Positions 8,857 through 18,104 are shown, counted from the stretch's first letter. The stretch: 64,000 nt of DNA from Arthrobacter sp. Soil763 (GCF_001428365.1 NZ_LMSH01000001.1:481254-545253); one strand, 5' to 3'. Made by a program: numbers and translations. Notes: generated by a model from the sequence alone, not told the origin.

Positions 8857-10224
8857 CTAGGCGCGGGAGGCGTCCGGGTCCGTCGGCACGGCGGCGCCTT
8901 CGGCGTCGTCGAAGGCTGCGTCGATCTGGACGACGTCCCGGCCGGCGCGCTGCAGGAGGCTGGAGGCCACGCCCGCGCGGTAACCGGAAGCGCAGTGGAC
9001 CCACAGCTTCCCGGCGGGGACCTCGTCCATCCGCTTCAGCAGTTCGTGCAGCGGTATGTTCACCGCCCCGGCCACCCGTGACTGCGCGAATTCGTCCGTC
9101 CGGCGCACGTCGAGCACGGTATCGCCGTCGGCCCGGCCGGAAACCAGGCCGTCCCAGCCCACCCTCGGGTAGGAGGCGAGCTCGGCGTCGGGCGCGAGCG
9201 CGTGCGGCTCGGTCCCGACGGCGGCGTCCGGCGAGTCGATGCCGATCCGGGACAGGTCGCGGATGGCGTTTTCGACGTCCTCCCGGGAACCGACCAGGGT
9301 GAGCTTCTCGTCCCATGGCAGGACCCAGCCGAGGAAGGTCGTGAAGCTGGAGCCGTCGCCGTACTCGAAGCTGACGCTGCCCTTAAGGTGGCTGGACGCG
9401 AACGCCACCCGGTTGCGCACGTCCACGACCCATTCGCCGACGTGAAGGCGCCTATTCAGCTCGACGGGATCCAGCGACTCCGGGACGGACAGGTCGGGGG
9501 CTCCGGGTCCCTGGGTATTGGCCGGGCCCATGTGCGCGTAGTAGGAGGGATAGGCGGTGAGGTTGGCGATCAGCTCCTGGACGAAGTGGTCCTCGTCGGG
9601 ATCCGTAAGGGCATGGTTGTCGGTGAGCTGCTCGCCGATGGTGGATTCGTCCGCTCCGGTCGCGGGCCCGGACGAGCAGAAGGAGCCGAAGCCGTGGGTC
9701 GGGAACAGCGCGGCATCCTTCTGGGCTTCCTCGACCAGGCGCCGCACCGACGCGTACTGGTCCCGGGTCAGGCCCTCCGTGTCCGAGGCAGCGACCAGGT
9801 CGGTGCGCCCGACGGACCCGTAGAGCAGGCTTCCGCCGGAGAACACGGCCTGCTTGTCGCCGTCGTCCGCGATGAACGACAGGTGGGTGTGGGTGTGGCC
9901 GGGGGTCGCCACCGCCCGGAGGGAGAACCCGCCGATCCGGACCGTTTCGCCGTCGGAAATCGGCGTCCGATCAAACTTCACCGGGTCTGCGGCGTTGACG
10001 AGGTAGGTGGCCCCGTGCGCCCTGGCCAGTTCCAGGCCGCCGGTCACGTAGTCGTTGTGGATATGGGTTTCGGCCACGTGCGTGATGGTGACGCCGGCCT
10101 CCCGCGCGGCCTGCTCCACCCGGTCCGTGTCGCGTTGCGGGTCGATCACCAGTGCGACGGCGCCGTCGTGGACCAGGTAGCTGCGGTCCCCCAGCTGCGG
10201 GGTATCAATGACGATGACATCCAT
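8857..10224 (-). CDS. Persulfide dioxygenase-rhodanese fusion (CstB-like)
   Basis: 455 residues from the ATG at 10224, with GAAGGAG 6 bases upstream. Residues 1-240 are a metallo-beta-lactamase fold with the THIHND motif (53-58), the TPGHTHTH loop (His110) and a later His in PTHGF, as in ETHE1-type non-haem iron persulfide dioxygenases. Residues about 258-330 are a rhodanese-like domain with no active-site Cys. Residues about 350-448 are a second rhodanese domain with the active loop CASGYR (Cys411). This three-part layout is that of CstB, which oxidises persulfides. It is divergent from trxA, with a CsoR-type palindrome between. Confidence 0.92.
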   Translation of the reverse strand: MDVIVIDTPQLGDRSYLVHDGAVALVIDPQRDTDRVEQAAREAGVTITHVAETHIHNDYVTGGLELARAHGATYLVNAADPVKFDRTPISDGETVRIGGFSLRAVATPGHTHTHLSFIADDGDKQAVFSGGSLLYGSVGRTDLVAASDTEGLTRDQYASVRRLVEEAQKDAALFPTHGFGSFCSSGPATGADESTIGEQLTDNHALTDPDEDHFVQELIANLTAYPSYYAHMGPANTQGPGAPDLSVPESLDPVELNRRLHVGEWVVDVRNRVAFASSHLKGSVSFEYGDGSSFTTFLGWVLPWDEKLTLVGSREDVENAIRDLSRIGIDSPDAAVGTEPHALAPDAELASYPRVGWDGLVSGRADGDTVLDVRRTDEFAQSRVAGAVNIPLHELLKRMDEVPAGKLWVHCASGYRAGVASSLLQRAGRDVVQIDAAFDDAEGAAVPTDPDASRA

Positions 10225-10365
10225 GGTTGCTCCTTCCAGGTCCGGCGGCGAAGGCCGCCGGGTACGGGTCAGTCCGGCCGTGATGAACAGGGTCACCGTG
10301 TCCATCATGAAACCCCCCAGGGTATGACCGCAAGGAAACCGCGGCAGCGGGCCTCCCGCGCCACC

Positions 10366-10400
10366 TTGCGGCAATACCCCCGGGGGTATATTATTGAGGC
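10366..10400 (+). promoter_or_regulatory. Probable trxA promoter, overlapping the operator
   Basis: TTGCGG (10366-10371), a 17-base spacer and TATTAT (10389-10394) make a good vegetative promoter for the thioredoxin gene. The 16-bp palindrome fills most of the spacer, so a bound repressor would block RNA polymerase. With the ATG at 10401, the expected transcription start falls on or next to the start codon, so the mRNA may be leaderless; only a GAGG one base from the ATG is seen. Confidence 0.5.
10374..10389. promoter_or_regulatory. CsoR/CstR-type operator (16-bp perfect palindrome)
   Basis: ATACCCCCGGGGGTAT is a perfect palindrome of the kind bound by CsoR-family repressors (copper CsoR, persulfide CstR). 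It lies between the divergent persulfide dioxygenase and thioredoxin genes. A poorer half-match (AACCCCCCAGGGTAT) is at 10311-10325 on the dioxygenase side. The gene content points to persulfide sensing. No CsoR-family gene is visible in this window. Confidence 0.75.
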
Positions 10401-10766
10401 ATGGCAACCATCGACATTTCGGAAAAGACCTTCGAAGAAACCATCACCGGAAACGACATTGTGCTCGTTGATTTCTGGGCGGCGTGGTGCGGCCCGTGCC
10501 GCCAGTTCGCCCCCACCTTCAGCAAAGCCTCGGAGTCGCACCCCGACGTCGTCTTCGCGAAGGTGGACACTGAAGCCGAACCCGGCCTCTCGGCGGCCGC
10601 GCGGATCACCTCCATCCCCACCCTGATGGCCTTCCGCGAAGGCATCCTGGTCTTCTCCCAGCCCGGCGCCATGAACGCCTCCGGCCTGGACCAGCTGTTG
10701 ACCGCGGTCAAGGGCCTGGACATGGAAGAAGTCCGCGCCAAGATCGCCGCAGCCCCGGCCTCGTGA
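10401..10766 (+). CDS. trxA: Thioredoxin
   Basis: 121 residues. The active site WCGPC is at residues 29-33 after the VLVDFWAA strand, and the cis-proline loop is SIPTLMAF. The length is slightly above the usual 105-110 because of a C-terminal tail. It should reduce disulfides or persulfides in the cytoplasm, which fits its position opposite a persulfide dioxygenase-rhodanese behind a shared operator. The MFS gene downstream overlaps it by 4 bases (GTGA), so the two are translationally coupled. Confidence 0.93.
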   Translation: MATIDISEKTFEETITGNDIVLVDFWAAWCGPCRQFAPTFSKASESHPDVVFAKVDTEAEPGLSAAARITSIPTLMAFREGILVFSQPGAMNASGLDQLLTAVKGLDMEEVRAKIAAAPAS

Positions 10767-12058
10767 TTCCGGAGCGCCCCGTCGACCACGACCTCCGCTC
10801 CGTCCGCCGTTCCGGCGGGCGGAGCGCTGCCGTGTTGGGGCTGCGGCAGAATTTTCCGCAGTTCCTGCTCCTGGTGGCGGTGAACGCCCTGGTCGGCGGC
10901 ACCCTCGGCCAGGAACGCACCGTCCTGCCGTTGCTCGCCGGCGAGGTGTTCCACCTTGACCAGTACACGAGCGCCCTGACCTACATCCTGGCGTTCGGCG
11001 TGGCGAAGGCGGCCACCAACTACTTCGCCGGGACCCTCTCGGACCGGTACGGCCGGAAGCCGGTGCTGGTGGCCGGCTGGCTGGTCGCCCTGCCGGTGCC
11101 GGCCATGCTGATCCTCGGGCCGACCTGGTCCTGGATTGTCGCCGCCAACGTGATCCTTGGCGTGAGCCAGGGCCTGACCTGGTCCACCACGGTGGTCATG
11201 AAGATGGACCTGGTCGGGCCCGAGCGGCGCGGGCTGGCGATGGGGTTCAACGAGGCCGCGGGCTACCTCGGCGTCGCCGGCACGGCCCTGTTTACCGGTT
11301 ACCTCGCCGCTTCCTACGGGCTGCGCCCGACGCCGTTCCTGCTCGGCGCGGCGTATATCGCCCTCGGCCTGGGCCTGTCCGTGTTCGCCGTGAAGGAGAC
11401 CCACCGGCACGCCAAGACGGAGGCCGCGAACCACGTCGACGCGCACGCGGGCGCCGGTGCGGAGCTGAGCACCCGCGAGGTCTTCACCCTCACCAGCTTC
11501 CGGGACCGGTCACTCTCCTCGGTGAGCCAGGCCGGGCTGGTGAACAACCTCAACGACGGGCTGGCCTGGGGCCTGTTTCCCGTGCTGTTCGCCGCTGCCG
11601 GCCTGTCCATTGCGCAGATCGGCATCCTCGCCGCGGTGTACCCGGCGGTCTGGGGTGCGGTGCAGCTGGTCACCGGCGCCGCGTCGGACCGGCTGGGTCG
11701 CAAGTGGCTGATCGCGGGCGGCATGTTCGTCCAGGCTGTCGGGCTGGCTGCCGTGGCCGCGGGCAACGGTTTCGGCATCTGGCTGACTGCGGCCGTCCTG
11801 CTCGGGATCGGCACCGCCATGGTGTATCCCACGCTGCTGGCGGCCATCGGCGACGTGGCCCACCCGCAGTGGCGCGCCCGGTCGGTCGGGATTTACCGAC
11901 TCTGGCGCGACGGCGGTTTCGCTGTGGGCGCGCTGCTGTCCGGGCTGCTGGCGGATGCCTACGGCATTCCGACGGCGATCGCCGTCGTCGCCGCCCTGAC
12001 CGCGGCGTCCGGGCTGGTCGTCGCGGTGCGGATGCGCGGCGGTGACCACCTCCGGTAG
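10763..12058 (+). CDS. MFS transporter
   Basis: 431 residues, GTG start overlapping the trxA stop. About twelve hydrophobic segments are visible. The MFS motif A is GTLSDRYGRKPV between helices 2 and 3 (about residues 88-99), with a second copy ASDRLGRKW after helix 8. The N-terminal 25 residues are basic and cytoplasmic. The substrate is unknown; coupling to thioredoxin and the CsoR-type operator suggests a role in sulfur-species or metal stress, which is inference. Confidence 0.88.
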   Translation: MIPERPVDHDLRSVRRSGGRSAAVLGLRQNFPQFLLLVAVNALVGGTLGQERTVLPLLAGEVFHLDQYTSALTYILAFGVAKAATNYFAGTLSDRYGRKPVLVAGWLVALPVPAMLILGPTWSWIVAANVILGVSQGLTWSTTVVMKMDLVGPERRGLAMGFNEAAGYLGVAGTALFTGYLAASYGLRPTPFLLGAAYIALGLGLSVFAVKETHRHAKTEAANHVDAHAGAGAELSTREVFTLTSFRDRSLSSVSQAGLVNNLNDGLAWGLFPVLFAAAGLSIAQIGILAAVYPAVWGAVQLVTGAASDRLGRKWLIAGGMFVQAVGLAAVAAGNGFGIWLTAAVLLGIGTAMVYPTLLAAIGDVAHPQWRARSVGIYRLWRDGGFAVGALLSGLLADAYGIPTAIAVVAALTAASGLVVAVRMRGGDHLR

Positions 12059-12066
12059 CCGCGGCT

Positions 12067-12105
12067 AGCGGTGCCACGGCCCCCACCAGCGGCCGTGGCG
12101 CCGCT
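12067..12105. terminator. Bidirectional hairpin between convergent genes
   Basis: A 15-bp stem (12067-12081 with 12091-12105, one G-U pair) closes a 9-base loop directly between the MFS gene stop and the nhaA stop. There is no T-run, which is common for GC-rich actinobacterial terminators. Confidence 0.55.
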
Positions 12106-13466
12106 TAGCGCTCCGCGCGGCCGTCCTGGTAGACGTCCGGGATCCCGTCGTGGTCCGAGTCGCGTTTCTCCTCCTCCTCGGCAAGGCGGTACTGCCGGTT
12201 GCGGGTCTTGAGCACCCCCGTCGCCAGCAGCGCCGCCAGCAGCGAGGCCGTGAGGATGCCGACCTTGGCGTGGTCGTCCTGGATGGTGCCGTGGCCAAAA
12301 CTGAGTTCGGCCACGAGCAGCGAGACGGTGAATCCGATGCCGGCCAGGATGGAGACACCGAAGACGTCGATCCACTTGAACGACGCGTCGAGCCGGGCCT
12401 TCGTCAGCCTGGTGAGCAGCCAGGTGGTGCCCAGGATGCCGGCGGGTTTCCCCACCACGAGCGCCAGGATAATGCCGACGGCGACCGGGTCCGTTAGGGC
12501 CGAACCGAGCCCGTCCCAGCCGCCCACGGCCACGCCGGCGGAGAAGAAGGCGAAGACGGGAACGGCCACCCCGGCGGAGATCGGCCGGAACCGGTGTTCG
12601 AAGATTTCCGAGAGGCCGGGGCCGGCCTCGGGGCCGCCGCTGGCCTTCGAGCGCAGCACCGGGATGGCAAGGCCCAGAAGCACTCCGGCCACCGTCGCGT
12701 GGATGCCGGACGCATGGACCAGGGCCCAGGTGGCCAGGCCAAGCGGCAGCAGGATAAACCAGGCCGCGGGGGCCTTCAGCCCGAAAAAGCGCCGGTATCG
12801 GTGCGCCAGGTAGGTGTACAGCGCCAGGGGCACCAGGGCCAGCAGCAGGGGCGCGGGCTGGATATCGCTGGAGTAGAACAGCGCGATGATGGTGATCGCG
12901 ATAAGGTCATCCACCACGGCGAGGGTGAGCAGGAAGATCCGCAGCGCGCTCGGCAGGTGCGAACCGATGATCGCCAGCACCGCCACGGCGAACGCGATGT
13001 CGGTGGCGGTGGGGATCGCCCAGCCCCGCAGGGTCTCCGGGCTGCCGAGATTGACGACGACGTAGATCACCGCCGGGACGAGCACGCCGCCGGCGGCCGC
13101 GGCAACGGGCACGACCGACTTGCTCAGCTCGCGCAGGTCCCCGGCGATGAACTCGCGTTTGAGCTCAAGGCCCACCAGGAAGAAGAAGATCGCCAGCAGG
13201 CCGTCGGCCGCCCAGGCGCCCAGGCTCAGCTTCAGGTGCCAGGGCTCGTAGCCGATCGTGAAGTCACGCAGCGCGAAGTAGCTCTCGGACGCCGGCGAGT
13301 TGGCCCAGAGGATTGCGGCCGCGGCCGCGGCCACGAGCAGGGCGCCGCCGACTGTTTCCTTGCGGAGGATCTCGCCGATGCGGAGGGATTCGGCGTAGCT
13401 GCCCCGGCCGAAGATGGTCAGGCGCGGTGTCCCGGGACGTGGTGCGGAAGGAGGGGTGTGGCTCAT
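12105..13466 (-). CDS. nhaA: Na+/H+ antiporter NhaA
   Basis: 453 residues, ATG at 13466 with GAGG 8 bases upstream. The NhaA fold shows [13 protein letters not shown], the ATDIAFA segment (Asp156) and the ion-binding pair in [10 protein letters not shown] (Asp186, Asp187), then the late conserved VGKPAGI. It exchanges internal Na+ for external protons under alkaline or salt conditions. It has a charged cytoplasmic C-terminal tail ending with a DxDxDGxxD calcium-loop-like motif, which is unusual for the family. It converges with the MFS gene and is co-oriented with the hydrolase gene to its right. Confidence 0.94.
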   Translation of the reverse strand: MSHTPPSAPRPGTPRLTIFGRGSYAESLRIGEILRKETVGGALLVAAAAAAILWANSPASESYFALRDFTIGYEPWHLKLSLGAWAADGLLAIFFFLVGLELKREFIAGDLRELSKSVVPVAAAAGGVLVPAVIYVVVNLGSPETLRGWAIPTATDIAFAVAVLAIIGSHLPSALRIFLLTLAVVDDLIAITIIALFYSSDIQPAPLLLALVPLALYTYLAHRYRRFFGLKAPAAWFILLPLGLATWALVHASGIHATVAGVLLGLAIPVLRSKASGGPEAGPGLSEIFEHRFRPISAGVAVPVFAFFSAGVAVGGWDGLGSALTDPVAVGIILALVVGKPAGILGTTWLLTRLTKARLDASFKWIDVFGVSILAGIGFTVSLLVAELSFGHGTIQDDHAKVGILTASLLAALLATGVLKTRNRQYRLAEEEEKRDSDHDGIPDVYQDGRAER

Positions 13467-13555
13467 GCGGAAGTCCTCAAAATGGGGTCGACTGAATCAT
13501 GCCGACCAGACTTCCCGGCGCACCTGTCCCCCAGTCTACCGGCCTGCGGCCGGGC

Positions 13556-14350
13556 TCAGCCCAGCAGTTGCTGGACTAGCTCCCGGCATTTGCGGTAGGC
13601 GGGCGCCTTCGGATCGATCAGGGCGAAGTGGTCCCCCGGAACCTTCAGGAGCTGGACCGGCGCGCCGCCTGCCTTGGCTGCGGCCGCGTACGCCTCCGAC
13701 AGGCTCAGTGGCACGGTGTCGTCGTCACAGGCGTGCACGGCGTACACCGGGACCCGGAGCGGGGCCGCAGTGATGGGATCGGCGTACTTATGCCGTTTCG
13801 GGTATCTTTCCGAGGAGCCGCCCATGAGGTTGCTGACCGCCCCGTTGCTCAGGTTCAGCCGCTCCGCCGCGGCAAGGTCCAGGACCCCGGACTGGCTGAC
13901 GACCCCGGTGAGCTGCACCGCGCCGTCGCCGTCGTTGCGCTGCAACTGGCGGTCCGCGTCGGCGGCGCCGATCTTATCCAGCCGGCTGCGCCCGGCGGCC
14001 CAGACGGCGAGGTGCCCGCCGGCCGAGTGGCCGAGGGCGACGACGCGGTCCAGACCGAAGCCGTGTTCCTCGGAAAGTTCCTGCAGCTTGTCGATCCCCG
14101 CGAGCACGTCCGCAAAGGTGTGCGGCCAGCCGCCGCCGTTGCCGGCCCGCCGGTACTCCAGGTTCCAGGCGGCCATCCCGTGTGCGGCGAGGTCCTTGGC
14201 CAGGGGCTCGCCGAGTTCGGCACCGTACTGCGACCGCCAGTAGCCGCCGTGGATTACCACCACCACACCCCTGGGCGTGGCCGTGTCCGGGAGGAACAGT
14301 TCCCCCCACTGGCTGGGATCGTCGCCATACTGGTACTTCTGCCGCTTCAC
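13556..14350 (-). CDS. Alpha/beta hydrolase (kynurenine formamidase-like fold)
   Basis: 264 residues from a GTG at 14350, preferred because GGAGG sits 6 bases upstream; an in-frame ATG at 14446 would add an Ala-rich leader with no ribosome site. The oxyanion-hole motif is HGGYW, the nucleophile elbow GHSAGGH, the acid lies near VHACDDDTVP and the His near PGDHFALID. The HGGYW motif is typical of esterases related to kynurenine formamidase, but no tryptophan genes are nearby, so the substrate is open. Confidence 0.85.
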   Translation of the reverse strand: MKRQKYQYGDDPSQWGELFLPDTATPRGVVVVIHGGYWRSQYGAELGEPLAKDLAAHGMAAWNLEYRRAGNGGGWPHTFADVLAGIDKLQELSEEHGFGLDRVVALGHSAGGHLAVWAAGRSRLDKIGAADADRQLQRNDGDGAVQLTGVVSQSGVLDLAAAERLNLSNGAVSNLMGGSSERYPKRHKYADPITAAPLRVPVYAVHACDDDTVPLSLSEAYAAAAKAGGAPVQLLKVPGDHFALIDPKAPAYRKCRELVQQLLG

Positions 14351-14579
14351 TGCGTCCTCCTTGGGGCCAGGTGAGCACGCGGCGACCGCCCCCGGAGTCG
14401 CCGCCGCTGCGGTCGCAGGCAAAGCCCGACGCCGCACATCAGCCATGTGCAGAGCCTACCGTGGGCCCCGCGCGGCGCCGGGAAGGTTGCGGGGCAGCCC
14501 GTTTCGGCCCTTCACCGCGGGCGGCGCACGGCGTCGGCCTGCGGCCATCCTGTCGGGGCTTCGCCGTAAGCTAGGGCGC

Positions 14580-15686
14580 ATGGCTAGCAACTGGGACCGC
14601 CTGGACCCCGCACTGCGCACCTCCGTTCAGGAGAATGTGGAACTCTACGAGCGGGTTCGTCCTGCCCTGAAGCTGGTGACCCGCGAGGTGCTGCTGACGC
14701 TGCGGGCCATGCTCAAGGGCACCGAGGTGACGCCGTTGTTCGTCACCGGCCGGACCAAGACGGTGGAGTCGTTCCGCGAGAAGATCTCCCGCACGGAAGA
14801 GCCGCTGGAACCGGGCGGGCCGCCGGTCCTGAAGTTCCCCGACCCCTTCCGCACGCTCAATGACATGGTCGGCATCCGCGTGATCACCAAGCTTCCGGCC
14901 GAAAATGCCGTCGTCGCCAACCTGATCAAGCGCCAGCGCCAGCTGTTCGACTGCCGTGGCGACCGGGAGAAGGACATCGGCTCGATCGAGTCCGGAACCT
15001 ACGGCTATTCCAGCCGCCACCTGATCCTGCGGACCATCCAAAATGAGGCGGTCAAGGAGTACCAGCAGGTCTTCAACCCGGAAATCCAGCCCAACGGCAG
15101 CTACTTCTTCGAGTGCCAGATCCGCACGGTCTTTGCGCATGCCTGGAGCGAGATCGAACACGACATCCGCTTCAAAGCCGAGGACCCGCGCGCCTGGACC
15201 CCGCAGTTCGACCGGCAGTTCACCGCGACGGCGGCCATGCTGGAAACCGTGGAGAGCGCCTTCGCCGACCTGCACGAACGCTACGAGGAGGTCCGCGGCT
15301 ACTGGGACATGGACGGCGAGGGCGCGGCGCAGCTGACGCCGAACCGGATCCGGGACGTCTGGCGGACCCTGCTGCCGCACGTGGACCGCAAAGTCGACGA
15401 CGACTGGGGCTGGGCCGCGGAGCTGATGGCGGCCCACGGACTGAACCAGACCGTGCAGCTCGCGGGTCTGCTCAGCGCCAACCGGATCACCGAGGTCCGC
15501 AAGGCCCTCGACCACCGGTACTCCCCCGGGCCGGACCGGTTGCTCGACGACCTGCTGCTCTGGGAGTACGGCACCGCCCACATCGACCTCACCGCGGAGC
15601 CGGCCGACGCCGTGCCGCATCCGCGGCGGGACAGCCTGCTGCGCCGGCTCAAGCAGATCGAGCGCTACCGGCTGACCCAGGCCTAG
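14580..15686 (+). CDS. RelA/SpoT-domain (p)ppGpp synthetase, small alarmone synthetase type
   Basis: 368 residues from the ATG at 14580. The synthetase domain is seen at about residues 30-220: TGRTKTVESFREK, DPFRTLNDMVGIRVI, GYSSRHLIL and ECQIRTVFAHAWSEIEHD, which parallel the ATP and GTP binding motifs of RelA/SpoT. There is no N-terminal HD hydrolase domain, TGS or ACT domain, so it should only synthesise alarmone. The C-terminal 130 residues are helical and unassigned. It converges with the tyrosine phosphatase gene, 7 bases apart. A separate long Rel protein would be expected elsewhere. Confidence 0.85.
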   Translation: MASNWDRLDPALRTSVQENVELYERVRPALKLVTREVLLTLRAMLKGTEVTPLFVTGRTKTVESFREKISRTEEPLEPGGPPVLKFPDPFRTLNDMVGIRVITKLPAENAVVANLIKRQRQLFDCRGDREKDIGSIESGTYGYSSRHLILRTIQNEAVKEYQQVFNPEIQPNGSYFFECQIRTVFAHAWSEIEHDIRFKAEDPRAWTPQFDRQFTATAAMLETVESAFADLHERYEEVRGYWDMDGEGAAQLTPNRIRDVWRTLLPHVDRKVDDDWGWAAELMAAHGLNQTVQLAGLLSANRITEVRKALDHRYSPGPDRLLDDLLLWEYGTAHIDLTAEPADAVPHPRRDSLLRRLKQIERYRLTQA

Positions 15687-15693
15687 GGACGCC

Positions 15694-16134
15694 TCAGGAC
15701 TCCGGTCCGCGGAAGCGCGTGACATAGCGCCGCTGCCACGGGGTTTCGACGGCGCTGCGGCGGTAGTTGCGCCGGACGAAGGCGACGGCGCCGGCGGGCG
15801 GGACGCCGTCGAGCACGGCGATGCAGGCCAAAGCGGTGCCGGTCCTGCCCCGGCCGGCCCAGCAGGCGACCTCCACCCGTTCGTTTTCCGCCCGGCGCCA
15901 GGCCTCGCGGAAGGCGTCCAGGGCATCGGCGTCGTCGGCGGGCAGGTGCAGGTCCCGCCAGTGCACCCAGCGGGACTCCCACTCCGTCTTCCGCGGCGGG
16001 CTGCCCAGCAAATACAGCCCGAAGTCCGGCTTCGGCCCGACCGGGAAGGGCGCCAGCAGGCCCCGGCCGCGGATGAGGCGTCCGGATGGAAGGCTGAGCA
16101 CCCCGGGGGCCCCCGGCTGCCACGTCTGCGCCAT
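15694..16134 (-). CDS. Protein tyrosine phosphatase-like protein
   Basis: 146 residues. The P-loop CWAGRGRTG (Cys91 to Arg97) is the CX5R(S/T) signature of dual-specificity or tyrosine phosphatases, and the preceding WRDLHLPADD supplies a plausible general acid Asp. The protein is short and soluble. I see no ribosome binding site at the ATG, so the start is moderately secure. The substrate could be protein, phosphoinositide or nucleotide; the sequence does not decide. Confidence 0.8.
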   Translation of the reverse strand: MAQTWQPGAPGVLSLPSGRLIRGRGLLAPFPVGPKPDFGLYLLGSPPRKTEWESRWVHWRDLHLPADDADALDAFREAWRRAENERVEVACWAGRGRTGTALACIAVLDGVPPAGAVAFVRRNYRRSAVETPWQRRYVTRFRGPES

Positions 16135-16253
16135 GGGATCGAGCCTAGTCCGCTTTTTAGGGGCCGGAAGGGTCTGGCCGGAACCGGGCCGGCGTGCCTA
16201 GAGTGGCCGGAAATCCAGCACCGTTGAACTCCTGCCCTCGAAAGGACACACGG

Positions 16254-16547
16254 ATGTCGTTCCAGGCATACCTCGACACGATCGAGGACAAGACAGGCCT
16301 CACACCGCGCCAGCTACTCGACCTCGCCCGGGAGAAGGGGTTCGACGGCGAGTCCGCGAAGGCCGGGGAGGTCCTGGACTGGCTGAAGGCCGACTACGGG
16401 CTGGGCCGCGGCCACGGCATGGCCCTGGTCCACGTGATCCGGCACGGGCCGGCGATCAGCAGCAAGCACGTCGGGGCGACCGGCGCGCACGCTGACGCGT
16501 CGGACCGGCTGTGGCTGGACGGCAAGGCAACGAACCCCGCCTCGTAG
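16254..16547 (+). CDS. DUF4287 domain protein
   Basis: 97 residues from the ATG at 16254 with AAAGGA upstream. The N-terminal half, SFQAYLDTIEDKTGLTPRQL through LDWLKADYGLGRGHGMALVHVI, matches the DUF4287 domain, a small helical unit of unknown function found in many actinobacteria, often alone. The C-terminal 25 residues are polar. It converges with the SulP gene, with a strong hairpin between. Confidence 0.88.
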   Translation: MSFQAYLDTIEDKTGLTPRQLLDLAREKGFDGESAKAGEVLDWLKADYGLGRGHGMALVHVIRHGPAISSKHVGATGAHADASDRLWLDGKATNPAS

Positions 16548-16568
16548 GCTGCGGAGTTTTCGGATCCC

Positions 16569-16596
16569 CGGCGCCGGCCGTTAGTGGCCGGCGCCG
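16569..16596. terminator. Bidirectional hairpin, DUF4287 gene / SulP gene
   Basis: Perfect 11-bp GC-rich stem (16569-16579 with 16586-16596) and 6-base loop. It overlaps the last codons of the SulP gene and follows the DUF4287 gene by about 20 bases, after a short TTTT at 16556-16561. It can serve both converging transcripts. Confidence 0.6.
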
Positions 16597-18104
16597 AGCT
16601 TCCCGCCCAGGCGTTCGCGCATCAGGACACTGGCGTCGTTCAGGCCGACAACCTTCACGTCCTTGCCGTGGTGCCGGTACTTCTCCGTGATGGCGTCCAG
16701 GGCGGCGATCGTGGACGCGTCCCACAGGTGGCTGGCGTGCATGTCAATGACCACGTGCTCGGGGTCCAGGGCGTAGTCGAACTGGGTGTAAAGGTCGTTG
16801 GAGGAGGCGAAGAACAGCTCCCCGTCGACGGCGTACGTGGCCGTTTCACGGCCGTCGACGGTGGTGACGGTGCGTTTGACGGTGACGAAGTGGGCGACGC
16901 GGCGGGCGAACAGCACCATGGCGACCATGACGCCGACCCCGACGCCGACGGCCAGGTTGTGAGTGGTCACGGTGCCGATGACGGTGGCCACCATGACGGC
17001 GGTCTCGCTCTTGGGCATCATCTTCAGCGTCCGCGGCCGGATGCTGTGCCAGTCGAAGGTGGCGACCGAGACGAAGATCATCACGGCGACCAGCGCGGCC
17101 ATCGGAATCAGAGCGACGACGTCGCCCAGGACCACGACGAGAAGGAGCAGGAAGACACCGGCCAGGAAGGTGGAGATCCGGGTCCGGGCGCCTGAGGCCT
17201 TGACGTTAATCATGGTCTGGCCGATCATCGCACAGCCGCCCATCCCGCCGAAGAAGCCGGTGACGATGTTCGCCGCGCCCTGGCCCCACGCTTCGCGGCT
17301 CTTGGGTGAGCGGGTGTCCGTGATGTCGTCGACCAGCTTGGCCGTCATCAGCGATTCGAGCAGCCCCACGAACGCCATGGCGAGGGCGTAGGGGAAGATG
17401 ACCTGCAGGGTCTCGAGGGTCAGCGGCACGTTGGGGATGAAGAACGTCGGCAGCGAGTCGGGGAGGTCACCCTTGCCGCCCACGGTGGGAACGGCGACGG
17501 CGGCGAAGACGGTGATCAGCGTGAGGACAGCGATGGCCACCAGCGGGGCGGGGACGGCCCTGGTCAATTTTGGCAGCCCGAAGACAATGGCCAGCCCCAG
17601 TGCCGTGAGCGGGTAGACCAGCCACGGGACGCCGAGCAGTTCGGGGACCTGGGATATGAAGATCAGGATGGCCAGGGCGTTGACGAAGCCCACCATCACC
17701 GAGCGCGGGATGAACCGCATCAGCTTCGCCACACCGGACAGGCCCAGGATGACCTGGAAGACGCCGGCAAGGATCACGGCGGCGACCAGGTAGTCGAGCC
17801 CGTGCGACTTCACCAGCGGGGCGATGACCAGCGCGACGGCGCCGGTGGCGGCGGAGATCATCGCGGGCCGGCCGCCGACGATGGAGATGGTGACGGCCAT
17901 GGTGAAGGAGGCGAAGAGGCCGATCCGGGGATCCACGCCGGCGATGATGGAGAACGCGATCGCTTCCGGAATGAGGGCCAGGGCGACGACAAGCCCACCG
18001 AGGACCTCGGTCTTCAGCCGCCGCGGCGACCGGAGGGTCCCCGGCACGGACTGTAGCTGTTCGGGGGTGAGGGCCGGGGCATTTCCGGCGGTTCTGGCGG
18101 CCAT
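16581..18104 (-). CDS. SulP family anion transporter with STAS domain
   Basis: 507 residues from the ATG at 18104, chosen because GGAG lies 7 bases upstream; longer in-frame starts at 18158 and 18203 have none. The N-terminal 400 residues hold 10-14 membrane segments with the SulP signature around GGLVVALALIPEAIAFSIIAGVDP and FVNALAILIFISQ. The C-terminal 110 residues are a STAS domain (VDGELFFASSNDL, VIDMHASHLWDASTIAALD). Family members move sulfate, bicarbonate or other anions. It is divergent from a MerR regulator with a long palindrome between. Confidence 0.92.
   Translation of the reverse strand: MAARTAGNAPALTPEQLQSVPGTLRSPRRLKTEVLGGLVVALALIPEAIAFSIIAGVDPRIGLFASFTMAVTISIVGGRPAMISAATGAVALVIAPLVKSHGLDYLVAAVILAGVFQVILGLSGVAKLMRFIPRSVMVGFVNALAILIFISQVPELLGVPWLVYPLTALGLAIVFGLPKLTRAVPAPLVAIAVLTLITVFAAVAVPTVGGKGDLPDSLPTFFIPNVPLTLETLQVIFPYALAMAFVGLLESLMTAKLVDDITDTRSPKSREAWGQGAANIVTGFFGGMGGCAMIGQTMINVKASGARTRISTFLAGVFLLLLVVVLGDVVALIPMAALVAVMIFVSVATFDWHSIRPRTLKMMPKSETAVMVATVIGTVTTHNLAVGVGVGVMVAMVLFARRVAHFVTVKRTVTTVDGRETATYAVDGELFFASSNDLYTQFDYALDPEHVVIDMHASHLWDASTIAALDAITEKYRHHGKDVKVVGLNDASVLMRERLGGKLGAGH

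Noticed and set aside
13467..13555. Riboswitch upstream of nhaA
   Set aside because: The leader is short and I see no fold that matches a known sodium or pH-responsive RNA; also there is an ordinary Shine-Dalgarno.
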